The notes under the pieces are model-generated. The model was not told where the DNA came from. It did not search any database and worked only from the letters and a program-made list of their open reading frames with translations. 43,192 nt of DNA, from NCBI GenBank assembly GCA_964632995.1, contig CAZWDL010000060.1, forward strand, positions 1 to 43,192. The letters run 5' to 3'. The DNA is from CAZWDL01 sp964632995 (GTDB taxonomy: Bacteria > Bacteroidota > Bacteroidia > Chitinophagales > Saprospiraceae). Position 1 is the first letter of the stretch. Each line of letters begins with the position of its first letter. This document shows positions 16,665-25,551 of the stretch, one piece after another. The position numbers and the translations under genes were made by a program.

Positions 16665-16790
16665 AAAGTTTAGTCACCACTCCTTCGGAGTGGCTGGGTT
16701 AGGATTTTAGAATATCTGAAAACAAAATTCCCGGTTTCGCAGACTATAAACAGCGAGCCCAAAGGGCGACGCGCTACACTCCTAAACTTT
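16665..16790. repeat. Structured intergenic element between the beta-helix and cytochrome genes
   Basis: Nine-base inverted ends (aaagtttag 16665-16673; ctaaacttt 16782-16790) enclose a 7-bp hairpin with loop ttc (16678-16694) and a second small stem around gagcccaaagggcgac. No gene is visible. It could be a small mobile-element remnant or an untranslated leader structure of the cytochrome gene. Confidence 0.5.
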
Positions 16791-16843
16791 AAAGCACCAC
16801 CGGTCTTTTAAAGCAGTTCCTTCCAAAAAAACTCTACTGTATC

Positions 16844-17950
16844 ATGCATATAAAATGTACCACACTCCTACTTGGTCTGTTCACTTTTCTGACCGGCCTG
16901 TTTCTTTTCTCCCAGTGCCGGCAGTCCCAATCTATGGTCGGTGCTGTTCGCTTTAACCCTGCAGAAGCACCTTATAAGACGCTTTCTGAATATGGTTTTT
17001 ACACCGGCCCCATGCAGGAAATGTTTCCGAACGAAGGTGTCCTTCCCTACGAATTAATCACTCCGCTTTTTACCGACTACGCCCACAAGGCCCGCTTCGT
17101 GTGGATGCCCGATAGCGTAGAGGCGAGTGTCGATGAACAGGGCGTCGTTCAGTTTCCCGAAAACACCGTCCTCATCAAAAATTTCTATTATCCCGCCGAC
17201 TTCCGGCAGCCGGAGCGGGACCGGAATATCATGGAAACCCGGCTGCTGATGAAAAAAGGCGACGACTGGGAAGCTTATACCTACGTTTGGAACGAAGCAC
17301 AAACCGAAGCCAAGCTCAACCTGGTCGGCGATATCCAGGCGGTCAGCTGGACAGATGAAGAAGGGCAAAGGCACGAGATCGAATACGTGGTGCCGAACAA
17401 AAACCAGTGTAAGAGCTGTCACAATGAGAACAATGCGATACAGCCCATCGGCCCAAAGGTGCGCAACCTCAACCGCACTCTAGCCTATGCCGGCGGCTCC
17501 GCCAACCAGCTCGAGAAGTGGCAGTCGGCGGGCCTGCTCGCCGCCGGCGACTATGCCGCCCAGTTTCAGCCGGTCGCTAACTGGGAAGATCCGGGTAGCG
17601 GCAGCCTCGAAGACCGCGCCCTGGCCTACCTCGATGTCAACTGCGGCCATTGCCACCGTCCGGGAGGACCGGCGCATACTTCGGGGCTTTACCTGACTGT
17701 CGATTACCGGGAGCAACGCGGCAAGCTGGGCGTGTGTAAAACGCCGGTCGCCGCCGGTAAAGGCTCCGGTAACCGCCGCTTCGGTATTACACCCGGGCAG
17801 CCCGACAGTTCTATCCTCCTCTTCCGCATGGAAAGCGAGGACCCCGGTATTATGATGCCCGAGCTGGGCCGGGTAATGGAGCACCGGGAAGGAATCGAGC
17901 TGATCCGGGAATGGATCGCCGGGCTGGAAGGCGACTGTGGCCAGCGTTGA
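16844..17950 (+). CDS. Diheme c-type cytochrome, SO2930/TIGR03806 family
   Basis: The 368-residue exported protein has an N-terminal hydrophobic segment (about 7-24) followed by Cys25, so it is probably a lipoprotein (atypical lipobox FSQC). Two heme-binding motifs are present: CKSCH (189-193) and CGHCH (267-271). Conserved blocks such as LSEYGFYTGPMQEMFPNEGVLPYEL near the N-terminus and a terminal HREGIELIREWI match the family called SO2930 diheme cytochrome (TIGR03806). It follows the beta-helix lipoprotein on the same strand, the known partner arrangement. An electron-transfer or oxidase role at the outer surface is inferred. Methionine ligands may be in GIMMPELGR. Confidence 0.9.
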   Translation: MHIKCTTLLLGLFTFLTGLFLFSQCRQSQSMVGAVRFNPAEAPYKTLSEYGFYTGPMQEMFPNEGVLPYELITPLFTDYAHKARFVWMPDSVEASVDEQGVVQFPENTVLIKNFYYPADFRQPERDRNIMETRLLMKKGDDWEAYTYVWNEAQTEAKLNLVGDIQAVSWTDEEGQRHEIEYVVPNKNQCKSCHNENNAIQPIGPKVRNLNRTLAYAGGSANQLEKWQSAGLLAAGDYAAQFQPVANWEDPGSGSLEDRALAYLDVNCGHCHRPGGPAHTSGLYLTVDYREQRGKLGVCKTPVAAGKGSGNRRFGITPGQPDSSILLFRMESEDPGIMMPELGRVMEHREGIELIREWIAGLEGDCGQR

Positions 17951-17990
17951 CCGTAATGCATCGCCTGACGCCCTACCGGCGCCTTCTGTT

Positions 17991-18200
17991 ATAAGACCAG
18001 GATAAGTAGCCAGACGGCGCAATAGTGCGCCGGGCATTAAGTAATTGATAGTTTTCGGGAGACTATCTTGGCGGTAGCCGAGGCGCGAGGAGGGAGCATC
18101 CCCAAAGGGACGTAACTGACGAGTAACGAAGGATACCGCCAATAGAGGCCGCGAAAATTGTCAAGTATTTAGTGCCCGGCGCACTGGGAGAATAAGACCA
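17991..18200 (+). ncRNA. Long imperfect hairpin element, candidate structured RNA or mini-mobile element
   Basis: Bases 18023-18057 pair with 18152-18186 over 35 positions with one mismatch (18044/18165). Five further positions are G-T opposites (18023, 18037, 18041, 18049, 18051), all of which become G-U pairs in a plus-strand RNA but A-C clashes in a minus-strand RNA. Inside is a second perfect 9-bp stem (18068-18076/18134-18142) around a 57-base loop with a gggagcatccc mini-hairpin. The sequence ataagacca occurs at 17991-17999 and again at 18192-18200, as a 9-bp target duplication would. A competing small hairpin (18016-18021/18026-18031) could form at the left foot. It lies between the convergent cytochrome and protease genes. 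No protein is encoded here. Confidence 0.55.
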
Positions 18201-18250
18201 TCTGGTGCCAGGGTGTAGCAAAAAGGGCTTTTTTGGAATGCGCTCATCCT

Positions 18251-21200
18251 TCAATCCTTTCTAAATCTCCTACTTATCCTCCTCCCTTCTATCTCCATTT
18301 GCAGAGCATACACTCCTGCGGGTAGTGGCCCCAAAGATAGGCGCAGCGCATGCCACCGAGCGGCAGCGTTTTGACCATTCCGGATTTGCCGACCGGCCAG
18401 GTCCAGCAATACCCAGTGTACCGGGGCCGGCTTTTCCAAAGTCAGCTCCACCTGCAGAAAATCCTTTGCCGGATTAGGGAAAAGCCGTAGCGACGCTACA
18501 TTCGTCGGCAGGCGGTCCTGCGCCGTCAGCACTCCGACTTCTACCGTGTCGCGCCAGCTGCAGCCGTTGGCGTCAAGAATTTGAATAGGGTAGGCGCCCA
18601 CCGCCAGGCTGTCGTAGGTCGACTGTGACTGAGGCGGTTCTTCACCAAGCTGATACCGGAAAGGCCTCGTCCCTCCACTGGCAGTGATTTGGATTTTGCC
18701 AGTGCTGGCGCCCGGCAGGGTAGCACTGCTCCCGACGCTTCCCAGGAGTGGGGGAGGAGCGGAAAGCGAAAAGTGAAGGGTGTCGGAGCACAGCATCGAA
18801 TTGGAAACAGTGAGGCTGTAGTCACCGGCTTCCAGATGATCAACCTGAGGGGTTGTAGCTCCGGTGCTCCAGCGATAGAAGAAGGAAACACTGGTATCCG
18901 GAGTAATAATTGTGGCGCTTCCATCCCGGGCTTGATAGCAGGAGACAGGTTCTGTCAGCAGGCTGAGCTTGAAAGGGCTGCAGCTGGGGGAAGAAGCACG
19001 TATGCCGGTGGAATCGCTGAGCGACCAGACGGCGATGAGCAGCGTGTCCCCCGGAGGTAAATCGGTTAACAGCAATTGCGGGTCTTTATCATCTGTACTG
19101 TTGATACAGCCCAGGGCTTCGGCCCGGCAGCCGAGGTAGGCGCTAAGTCCAGCGGTGGATTCCGGCCCGGGGAAGAGCTCTAATAGTAGGCGACCGCTTC
19201 CTGGCGTCGGCATTTTATACCACAATTCGCCGCTGGTTTGGGGGCTGCACTCCGGCCATGGGATGGACCGCCTCGTAGTGGCTCGCTGTAAGTCCTGTAA
19301 GATCATTGTGGTGCAGGTGGAATCGACACAGACGGGCAGCGCTATTGCATGATCACAGTCATCATTGGAAGGAGGAAGAGGCAGATGGGCGCAGAGGCTC
19401 ACGCTGCCGAACTGAAAACGAAAGAAGTCCCACACAGCCAGGTAGAGAGTGTCTCCGGGCGGGAGATCCTGAATGCTGAGCGAGGCCTGCTCACCATCCG
19501 GATCGTAGCAGGCGAGGCGCTCTCCGTCGCAGCTGCGGTAAGCGGCCAGTCCGGGGGAGAGGATGCCGGCCGCGGTTTCGGCTTTTACAACCAGCCTTCC
19601 GCCCGAAGGCGCCACCACCTGGTACCACAGGGCTTCTACCGCTTCCCCTTCGCAGTTGGTTGCCGTGCCGGAGCTGCTAACGATGATATTGCCGATCGGT
19701 GGCATGGCTGTGCATTCCGTGGTGGAGTGGACGGAGAGGGGTTGCGCCTGTTGGCAAAAGTCATTCGGGGCGGGAGCGGCCGGAATAGTGGCACAGAGCC
19801 GAACCTCGCCGGGTTGCGGAACGAGCGGATAAACACGCAGCCAAACCGTATCCTGCGGCTTCAATGCCTGAAGATGTAATTCCGTTCCGCTTGATTGATC
19901 CTGTTCGGCGCAGGCCAGCAAGTTGCCGTTGCAGCGATCATAAGCAGCAATACCGGTTTGGATGGATCCTTCCCCCAGCGTACGGATTCTCATACTGCCG
20001 GATTCAGGCGCGATGGCGTAAAACCAGACATCGCCGCCACTGGCGGGAATACATTCATCTGTGACCGTGCTATTCAGGGCCCCCGTCCATTCCACCCGGC
20101 TAGTGCTGCTGCAGGTCTGCCCCAATTGCGGATCGCTGAGCGGCAAAAGCAAAGCGCCGCTGCACTCGTCGTTGTCCGGAGGGGGATCAGCCAGGAAGGC
20201 GCAGAGACCGATATCTACGAGCTCGTCTTCCGCCGTTGGCCAGCAAGCGATCTGTAGCGTATCGCCGTATCTCAAATCGCTTAGTGTCAGCAGTAGTTCT
20301 TTACCGGGATCGGCCTTTCGGCAAAGCACCGGGAGGCTGTCGCAATGGGTAAACACCGCGGCGGCCAGCCCCCCTTTGCCGGAAGTGCTGCGGGCGGAAA
20401 GCCGAAAGGTACCCGTTTCGGGAATGGCGAGCCGCACCCATTGCACACGATCCGGATAAGGGGAGCAAAGCTCCGGGAGCTTTGTGCCAGCGGATAGGGG
20501 CTCCGGAGTGAACCAGCGCTGCTCCCTACAGGTATCCGTACGGCCTACGGCGAGCAAGGGCGCTGAATTACAGCTTTCGCTAAAAGTGGGCAGACAGGGA
20601 GGTAGCTGGAACAGGCTGTCGGTCCGGAAGCGGCAGGTCGTGTCGGCGCTAAAAAAAATATTTATCGCTTGTGGCGTCTCAGCAGGGCTCACGGGTAAAG
20701 GCAGGTACTGAATGCTGTCGCTAAAACTAAAAGCCGTCCCGTTGACTAGGAGCATACCGGTATCAGGCGCATCGGTATACTCGATTTGCAAAAGAGCAAT
20801 ACCGGTATCGCCGGGGGCCAGACAGGAGTCGACGGATAACAGCTCTACGGTCTCGATAACGCAGGAATCCTTTTCCGGAGGGAGCAGCAGGCTGCTTCGG
20901 AAAAGCAGGAGCGCATCGCGCATTCGCGCGCGCTGTCCGGGGGTAAAAGAGTTAAAACACTTCCAGAATCCATAGTCCATGAAATTTTCATAAAGATCCT
21001 CTACATCCCGGCTGAAGGGAGAATTGGCGATGCGGGCGTCGTTGGAGCAGGTATTTTGGCGGTCGCCCTTCAGGCAGTTGGGAATCTGGTCACTGCAGCG
21101 CGTGGGGTAACAATCGGGGGGCGTATCGCAGATCCGGTCTCCGCCGGCAAGACAGTCCTCTTCCGCACATCCCGTTTCGAAGGTGTGGTAAAGGTTGAGA

Positions 21201-21940
21201 TAATGTCCCACTTCGTGAATCAGGATTTCCGTTTCGGTAATCAGGGCTTTGCTGAAGACGTACACCCCATCGTCCTTCCGGCCGTGGGCGGCGGCCTGGT
21301 AGGCGAAGCCGACGGGGCAATCGCCCTGCTGATCGCAGAGGTCGGGCAACACGTAGATGTTGAGATAGCGATCGGTAGGCCAGCCCGATAAACGACGTAG
21401 GGAATCCAGCACTTCCACTTCGCTGACCTGATCATCAATGGGGCGCCCGGCGAGGGAGGTGGGATTTTCGAAAACACCGGTCGCAGGATCTCCGTCAGGG
21501 CCGAAGGTGGCGAGCTTGAATTCAATACCTACATCGGCGGCGGGGATGCCGGCATTGGAGTACTGCGGATCTCCACTGTAATCGCCGCGGTTGCGAAAGC
21601 CGTCGTTGAGCCGCTCAATGCTGCGCAGGACCTGGCCGGGGGTAGGTCGCGACATACTCCCTTCCGGCGTGCCGGGCGGGTAAAATATATGGACAACAAC
21701 GGGAATCTGATACACGCGATCTTCCTCGCGCCGGTCTACCCGCTGTAGTCGCTCGCGGGATTTTTGTAGCAGGATGGACTCTACCTGTCGTTGCTGCCGC
21801 TGATAGGCGCCGTCTCGCGCCAGGCGAAGGCGATGCATCCAGTCAAAAGAACAATCGAGCAGCGCCGGCTGGGCTTCTGTCCGCAAGGGGAACAGAAACA
21901 ACAGCAATAACAGTGAGAACAGGGTCGTCTTACCGGGCAT
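18251..21940 (-). CDS. Secreted M43-type metalloprotease with T9SS sorting domain
   Basis: I place the start at 21940 (1229 residues), where MPGKTTLFSLLLLLFLF gives a clean signal peptide; an ATG at 21967 would add nine residues. A propeptide leads to the catalytic domain with the metzincin site HEVGHYLNLYH (about 242-252 in this numbering) and Met-turn ENFMDYG, as in pappalysin/cytophagalysin (M43) enzymes. Cysteine-rich loops surround it (CDTPPDCYPTRCSDQ). Then come four or so tandem domains of about 120 residues, each opening like PPDNDECSGA, APNDFCQQA, PSNDDCDHA. Two SprB-like repeats follow (ATIITPDTSVSFFYRWSTG; GASTGKIQITASGG). The C-terminus (LRLFPNPAKDFLQVEL to the end) is a type A T9SS sorting domain, so it is exported across the outer membrane. 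Confidence 0.92.
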   Translation of the reverse strand: MPGKTTLFSLLLLLFLFPLRTEAQPALLDCSFDWMHRLRLARDGAYQRQQRQVESILLQKSRERLQRVDRREEDRVYQIPVVVHIFYPPGTPEGSMSRPTPGQVLRSIERLNDGFRNRGDYSGDPQYSNAGIPAADVGIEFKLATFGPDGDPATGVFENPTSLAGRPIDDQVSEVEVLDSLRRLSGWPTDRYLNIYVLPDLCDQQGDCPVGFAYQAAAHGRKDDGVYVFSKALITETEILIHEVGHYLNLYHTFETGCAEEDCLAGGDRICDTPPDCYPTRCSDQIPNCLKGDRQNTCSNDARIANSPFSRDVEDLYENFMDYGFWKCFNSFTPGQRARMRDALLLFRSSLLLPPEKDSCVIETVELLSVDSCLAPGDTGIALLQIEYTDAPDTGMLLVNGTAFSFSDSIQYLPLPVSPAETPQAINIFFSADTTCRFRTDSLFQLPPCLPTFSESCNSAPLLAVGRTDTCREQRWFTPEPLSAGTKLPELCSPYPDRVQWVRLAIPETGTFRLSARSTSGKGGLAAAVFTHCDSLPVLCRKADPGKELLLTLSDLRYGDTLQIACWPTAEDELVDIGLCAFLADPPPDNDECSGALLLPLSDPQLGQTCSSTSRVEWTGALNSTVTDECIPASGGDVWFYAIAPESGSMRIRTLGEGSIQTGIAAYDRCNGNLLACAEQDQSSGTELHLQALKPQDTVWLRVYPLVPQPGEVRLCATIPAAPAPNDFCQQAQPLSVHSTTECTAMPPIGNIIVSSSGTATNCEGEAVEALWYQVVAPSGGRLVVKAETAAGILSPGLAAYRSCDGERLACYDPDGEQASLSIQDLPPGDTLYLAVWDFFRFQFGSVSLCAHLPLPPSNDDCDHAIALPVCVDSTCTTMILQDLQRATTRRSIPWPECSPQTSGELWYKMPTPGSGRLLLELFPGPESTAGLSAYLGCRAEALGCINSTDDKDPQLLLTDLPPGDTLLIAVWSLSDSTGIRASSPSCSPFKLSLLTEPVSCYQARDGSATIITPDTSVSFFYRWSTGATTPQVDHLEAGDYSLTVSNSMLCSDTLHFSLSAPPPLLGSVGSSATLPGASTGKIQITASGGTRPFRYQLGEEPPQSQSTYDSLAVGAYPIQILDANGCSWRDTVEVGVLTAQDRLPTNVASLRLFPNPAKDFLQVELTLEKPAPVHWVLLDLAGRQIRNGQNAAARWHALRLSLGPLPAGVYALQMEIEGRRISRRFRKD

Positions 21941-21968
21941 ACAATTTCTTTTTGCACGAAAGTGCAAA

Positions 21969-22955
21969 CTAGAGGATGTTCTCTATTTTATCGAGTTCTT
22001 CTTCAGTGAAGCCAAGCTTATTCAAGGCGCCGAGGTTGTCCTCCAGCTGGCGCACGCTGCTCACGCCGACCAGCACCGAGGTGACGCGTTCGTCGCGCAG
22101 CGTCCAGGCGAGGGCCATCTGGGCCAGGGTCTGTCCGCGGTCTTCGGCCATCTCATTCAGGCTTTTTATTTTATTGACCAGTTGATCGGTGATTTCCTCT
22201 TTTTGCAGGAAACCGTGAGACAGGGCCGCCCGGGATCCTTCCGGAATGCCGCCCAGGTACTTATCGGTGAGCAGCCCCTGGGCGAGAGGGGAAAAGACGA
22301 TGCAGCCCATGCCTTCCTCTTCCAGCACATCGAGCAGTCCTGCTTCGATATCGCGGACCAGCATGGAGTATTTCGGCTGGTGGATGATGGCGGGGGTGCC
22401 CAGCTCTTTGAGGATGCGCGCTGCCTCGCGGGTTTGCTCCGGTGAGTAATTGGACAGTCCGGCGTACAGGGCTTTACCTTGCCGCACGATGGTATCGAGG
22501 GCGCCCATCGTTTCTTCCAGGGGGGTATCGGGATCGGGGCGATGGGAGTAAAAGATGTCGACGTAGTCAAGTCCCAGCCGCTGCAGACTCTGCTCGCAGC
22601 TGGCGATGAGATATTTGCGGGAGCCCCATTCGCCGTAGGGCCCCGGCCACATGTAGTAGCCGGCTTTGCTGCTGATGATGAGCTCATCGCGGTAGGGTTT
22701 GAGATCGGTACGCAGGATACGGCCGAAGTTTTCCTCTGCCGATCCGGCGGGCGGACCGTAGTTGTTGGCCAGGTCGAAGTGGGTGATGCCCCGGTCAAAG
22801 GCTTTGAAGACGATCTCCTTGCTGCGTTCATAGGGGTCTACGTGCCCGAAGTTGTGCCAGAGGCCCAGCGACATGGCCGGGAGTTTGAGGCCGGAACGAC
22901 CACAGCGGTGGTAGGGCATTTGTTCGTAGCGGTTAGGAGAAGGAATGTAGTTCAT
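21969..22955 (-). CDS. Aldo/keto reductase, YghZ (Gpr) type
   Basis: The 328-residue protein matches E. coli YghZ, the L-glyceraldehyde-3-phosphate reductase type, across its whole length, including the N-terminus NRYEQMPYHRCGRSGLKLPA. The catalytic residues are Asp61, Tyr66 (DLANNYG), Lys97 (ISSKAGY) and His138 (FYSHRPDP). The NADPH-binding C-terminal block is VGVSSVRQLEDNLGAL. The expected role is detoxification of small aldehydes such as methylglyoxal, with NADPH. It is 28 bp upstream of the protease on the same strand, but the two products have no obvious shared job. Confidence 0.93.
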   Translation of the reverse strand: MNYIPSPNRYEQMPYHRCGRSGLKLPAMSLGLWHNFGHVDPYERSKEIVFKAFDRGITHFDLANNYGPPAGSAEENFGRILRTDLKPYRDELIISSKAGYYMWPGPYGEWGSRKYLIASCEQSLQRLGLDYVDIFYSHRPDPDTPLEETMGALDTIVRQGKALYAGLSNYSPEQTREAARILKELGTPAIIHQPKYSMLVRDIEAGLLDVLEEEGMGCIVFSPLAQGLLTDKYLGGIPEGSRAALSHGFLQKEEITDQLVNKIKSLNEMAEDRGQTLAQMALAWTLRDERVTSVLVGVSSVRQLEDNLGALNKLGFTEEELDKIENIL

Positions 22956-22996
22956 ATTCTTGGTGTTTTGTACTTTTTGTCTTTAACGGAAGAGTA

Positions 22997-23150
22997 GGGG
23001 TTGCCGTCGCTTCGCTCCCTCGCTGATGGGAGGGTTTACCAGGGAACTCCCGAGGGTAGCCAACCCATCAGCGAGGCCATGGCCGAGTCCCCACAAGAGC
23101 CGCCAGCAGGCGGCTCCCTTCAGGCAACTGTGCGCAGCGCCGGCAACCCC
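22997..23150. repeat. Palindromic intergenic element with 15-bp inverted ends
   Basis: The outer arms 22997-23011 and 23136-23150 are complementary with one mismatch. Inside, cctcgctgatggg (23018-23030) is repeated inverted at 23062-23074, and a perfect 8-bp hairpin lies at 23097-23116. It fills the 200-bp gap between the DUF1611 gene and the aldo/keto reductase. I see no target duplication. It could act as terminator for the DUF1611 operon or be a small non-coding mobile element. Confidence 0.6.
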
Positions 23151-23157
23151 AACGCTC

Positions 23158-24228
23158 TCATTTTACCGGTGCTTTATCCCGCTGCATAAACCGGCGCACC
23201 ACGGGAACGAGCACATCCACGCCTTCTTCCAGGGGGCGGACGACCGGCAGTTTCAGCTTTTCCTGCAATTCCTGTTGATATTCGATCAATTCCTCCGGAG
23301 TCATATCTTCACCGTTCAGGGTGATCGCCAGCACTTCGGCGCCGTAGAAGCGGATGAGTTCGATTTCGCTGTCGAGGGAATTGAGAGGGACCTTGGTATC
23401 GTCGTAGAAGGTACGGCCGGGGATGTGCTGCAGCACCACGCCTTTGATATTGCCCGAAAGGAGAAACTCGCTGCCACAGGGGCCTGCAGGGTTTTGCAGG
23501 CTGGCTTGCCCCTCCAGCAGCATAAGATCCGGTTTGGTGACGTGTTCGCATTCGACGATGACGCGTTCGATTTCGCCGCTGATGAAGTCATTGAGGGTGG
23601 CGTCAAAGATGAAGCCGTGGCGATAGCCCTGCATCCAGCCGGTCTGGCCGGTGTAGATCATCTCGGCCTGAATGCCTTGGGCGCGGCAGGCCTCCAAGAG
23701 GAAGCGGCAGGTGGTGCGCTTGCCGACCGCGCAGTCGATACCCAGCACGGCGATACGGGGGGTGGTGACCTGGTAGATCTCACCGGTCCAGAACTTAAGT
23801 TCGCGGGCGGGGCGGGGCTTGCGGATATCGAGTAGCTGTACCCCCCGTTCGCGCGCCAGAGCGCTGAATTCCGGATCTTCGCTGAGCAGGGTATGCAGCC
23901 CGCAGACGACCGACAGCCCCCGGTCGATGGCTGTCAGGATTTCCTGGCGAAATTCCTCCGGCAGGCTGCCTCCCGGGAAGGCGACGCCGACGATGCACCA
24001 GCGGGGCGCTTCTGCTTCATGGGCGTAGAAATCAGCGATGGAGGCATAGATGGGGATGCCGTTGGGTTTGCCCTCCATGATTTCGCCGGGGTCTTCTCCG
24101 GCATAGGCATAGTCAATGACGGCCAGCACTTCGTAGCGGTCGGTGCCGCGCAACAGGCCGTGGCAGGTTTTGGCGAATTCGGTGTCGAGTAAGCCATTGG
24201 TCAGGATGATGGCGCGTTCTTTATTCAT
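23158..24228 (-). CDS. DUF1611 family protein (DgcN-like)
   Basis: With a start at 24228 (MNKERAIILTNG) the protein has 356 residues and does not overlap the upstream epimerase; an ATG at 24270 would overlap it by 11 bp. The N-terminal half is a Rossmann-like domain (IILTNGLLDTEFAKTCHGLLR); the C-terminal half carries a P-loop-like GIDCAVGKRTT at about 163-173. This is DUF1611, which includes DgcN, described as a D-glutamate N-acetyltransferase that works with an enolase-family racemase (DgcA). Here too it is paired with an enolase-superfamily epimerase immediately upstream, which supports a linked D-amino acid or murein-peptide role. Confidence 0.88.
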   Translation of the reverse strand: MNKERAIILTNGLLDTEFAKTCHGLLRGTDRYEVLAVIDYAYAGEDPGEIMEGKPNGIPIYASIADFYAHEAEAPRWCIVGVAFPGGSLPEEFRQEILTAIDRGLSVVCGLHTLLSEDPEFSALARERGVQLLDIRKPRPARELKFWTGEIYQVTTPRIAVLGIDCAVGKRTTCRFLLEACRAQGIQAEMIYTGQTGWMQGYRHGFIFDATLNDFISGEIERVIVECEHVTKPDLMLLEGQASLQNPAGPCGSEFLLSGNIKGVVLQHIPGRTFYDDTKVPLNSLDSEIELIRFYGAEVLAITLNGEDMTPEELIEYQQELQEKLKLPVVRPLEEGVDVLVPVVRRFMQRDKAPVK

Positions 24229-24259
24229 GCGATTGTCGTCCTTCGTTTTGATAGTCTGG

Positions 24260-25333
24260 TTAAAAATCAATCAGTTGCGTACCCAAACCGGCTTTTTCGC
24301 CGGTGAGGAGGTACCCATCTTTCAAGATAAAACCGCCCTCTACCACATCGCGGGCCAGGTCGAAACTACCGTCGAGGTCGAGGTAGCGGGTAGCGGGGCT
24401 GCCCAGGGCTGCATGCAATGCGGCAGTAATACTGACGATACTTTCGTCATTGCACCCCCACATCAGGTGCAGGCCGCTTTTTTCAGCGACGGCGCTGATC
24501 TGGCGGGCGGCGGCCACGCCCCCGCATTTCATGAGTTTGATATTGTAAATGCCGTAGGGTTGGGGCGATGCGGCCATCCGGATAGCGTCGGCCGGACCGT
24601 GCAGGTCTTCGTCGGCGGCGCAGCGGCGGCGCAGGGAACCCGGCAGGCTAAGCATCGCTTCCAGGTGTTCGGGTGGCAGAGGCTGTTCGTAGAACTCCAC
24701 ATGTTGAGACTGGGTGGCGGCTGCGAAGCGTTTGAGTTCGGCGGCCGAATAGCCCTGATTGGCGTCGATGCGTATGTGGATGTCCGGGCCTACCGTTTCG
24801 CGTAAGCGGGTGACGGTTTCGATATCCTCCTCGGCGCTCTTTCCGGTCTTGAGCTTGATCACCCGGAATCCGGCCTGGACGAATTCGCGGGCTTCCCGCA
24901 GGCTGTCGTCCAAATCCTTAATGCCGATGGTAATCGACGTAGGCAGTTGGTGGTGGGCCCTACCCAGGAAATCGACGAGCGGCAGGCCCAGGTATCGAGC
25001 GAAGGCGTCGTGCAGGGCGATATCCAAGCAGGCCAGAGCGGCCGGGGTGTCGGGCATCAGGCGCCCCGCCTCGCGGATGAGCGCCTGAAAATGGCGGATG
25101 TCCTGCCCGACGAGCAGGTCCTGTGCGTAGTCGTCAAGGGTGTTGATGCTATTAGTGATGGATTCGCCGGTGACGAACTCGGCGGGAGAGCCGGCGCCGA
25201 TACCCGACAGGCCGTTTTCCAACTCGATGTAGAGAAAGACGTTCTCCACGTGATCGATCGTCCGGTAGGCGATCGTGTAAGGACGGGTCAGTTCCAGGTT
25301 TTCCTTCCAGGATTTTACTTGGGTAATTTTCAT
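24260..25333 (-). CDS. Dipeptide epimerase (L-Ala-D/L-Glu epimerase type, enolase superfamily)
   Basis: The 357-residue protein has the muconate-lactonizing subgroup active site: K160-x-K162 (VIKLKTG), metal ligands at about D190 (IRIDANQG), E216 (FYEQPLP) and D241 (AADED), and the opposite base K266 (YNIKLMKCGG). The DLDG motif at D319/D321 corresponds to the pair that binds the alpha-ammonium group of a dipeptide in Bacillus AEE, which favours a dipeptide such as L-Ala-D-Glu from murein over a free amino acid. It is the first gene of a two-gene unit with the DUF1611 protein. Substrate specificity needs assay, because the subgroup is diverse. Confidence 0.9.
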   Translation of the reverse strand: MKITQVKSWKENLELTRPYTIAYRTIDHVENVFLYIELENGLSGIGAGSPAEFVTGESITNSINTLDDYAQDLLVGQDIRHFQALIREAGRLMPDTPAALACLDIALHDAFARYLGLPLVDFLGRAHHQLPTSITIGIKDLDDSLREAREFVQAGFRVIKLKTGKSAEEDIETVTRLRETVGPDIHIRIDANQGYSAAELKRFAAATQSQHVEFYEQPLPPEHLEAMLSLPGSLRRRCAADEDLHGPADAIRMAASPQPYGIYNIKLMKCGGVAAARQISAVAEKSGLHLMWGCNDESIVSITAALHAALGSPATRYLDLDGSFDLARDVVEGGFILKDGYLLTGEKAGLGTQLIDF

Positions 25334-25353
25334 ATCTATCCGGGCTTTGCGCC

Positions 25354-25361
25354 CAAATGTA
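25354..25361 (-). promoter_or_regulatory. Putative -7 box (TAnnTTTG) for the epimerase unit
   Basis: The minus strand reads TACATTTG, matching TAnnTTTG, 20 bases before the epimerase start codon. A -33 element is not obvious. This is a motif match only. Confidence 0.4.
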
Positions 25362-25551
25362 ACAAGATTTGAGGAGTAAATTGCAGGGCATGCCGCTTTT
25401 GGCGATACGACTGTCTTTCTTTATCGAATCGCTAAGGAACTAGCCTGAAACGGGAATGGAGATTTTGCAAAAATCGAAGGATTTAATTTATGTTACAGAG
25501 CCCCAGTATTAAACTGGCGTATTTATTCGTTGTATCACAAACTCGATTCCT

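Noticed and set aside
17480..18142. 220-codon minus-strand frame over the cytochrome 3' end and the hairpin
   Set aside because: It is antisense to the cytochrome gene, and the rest is encoded by the palindromic element.
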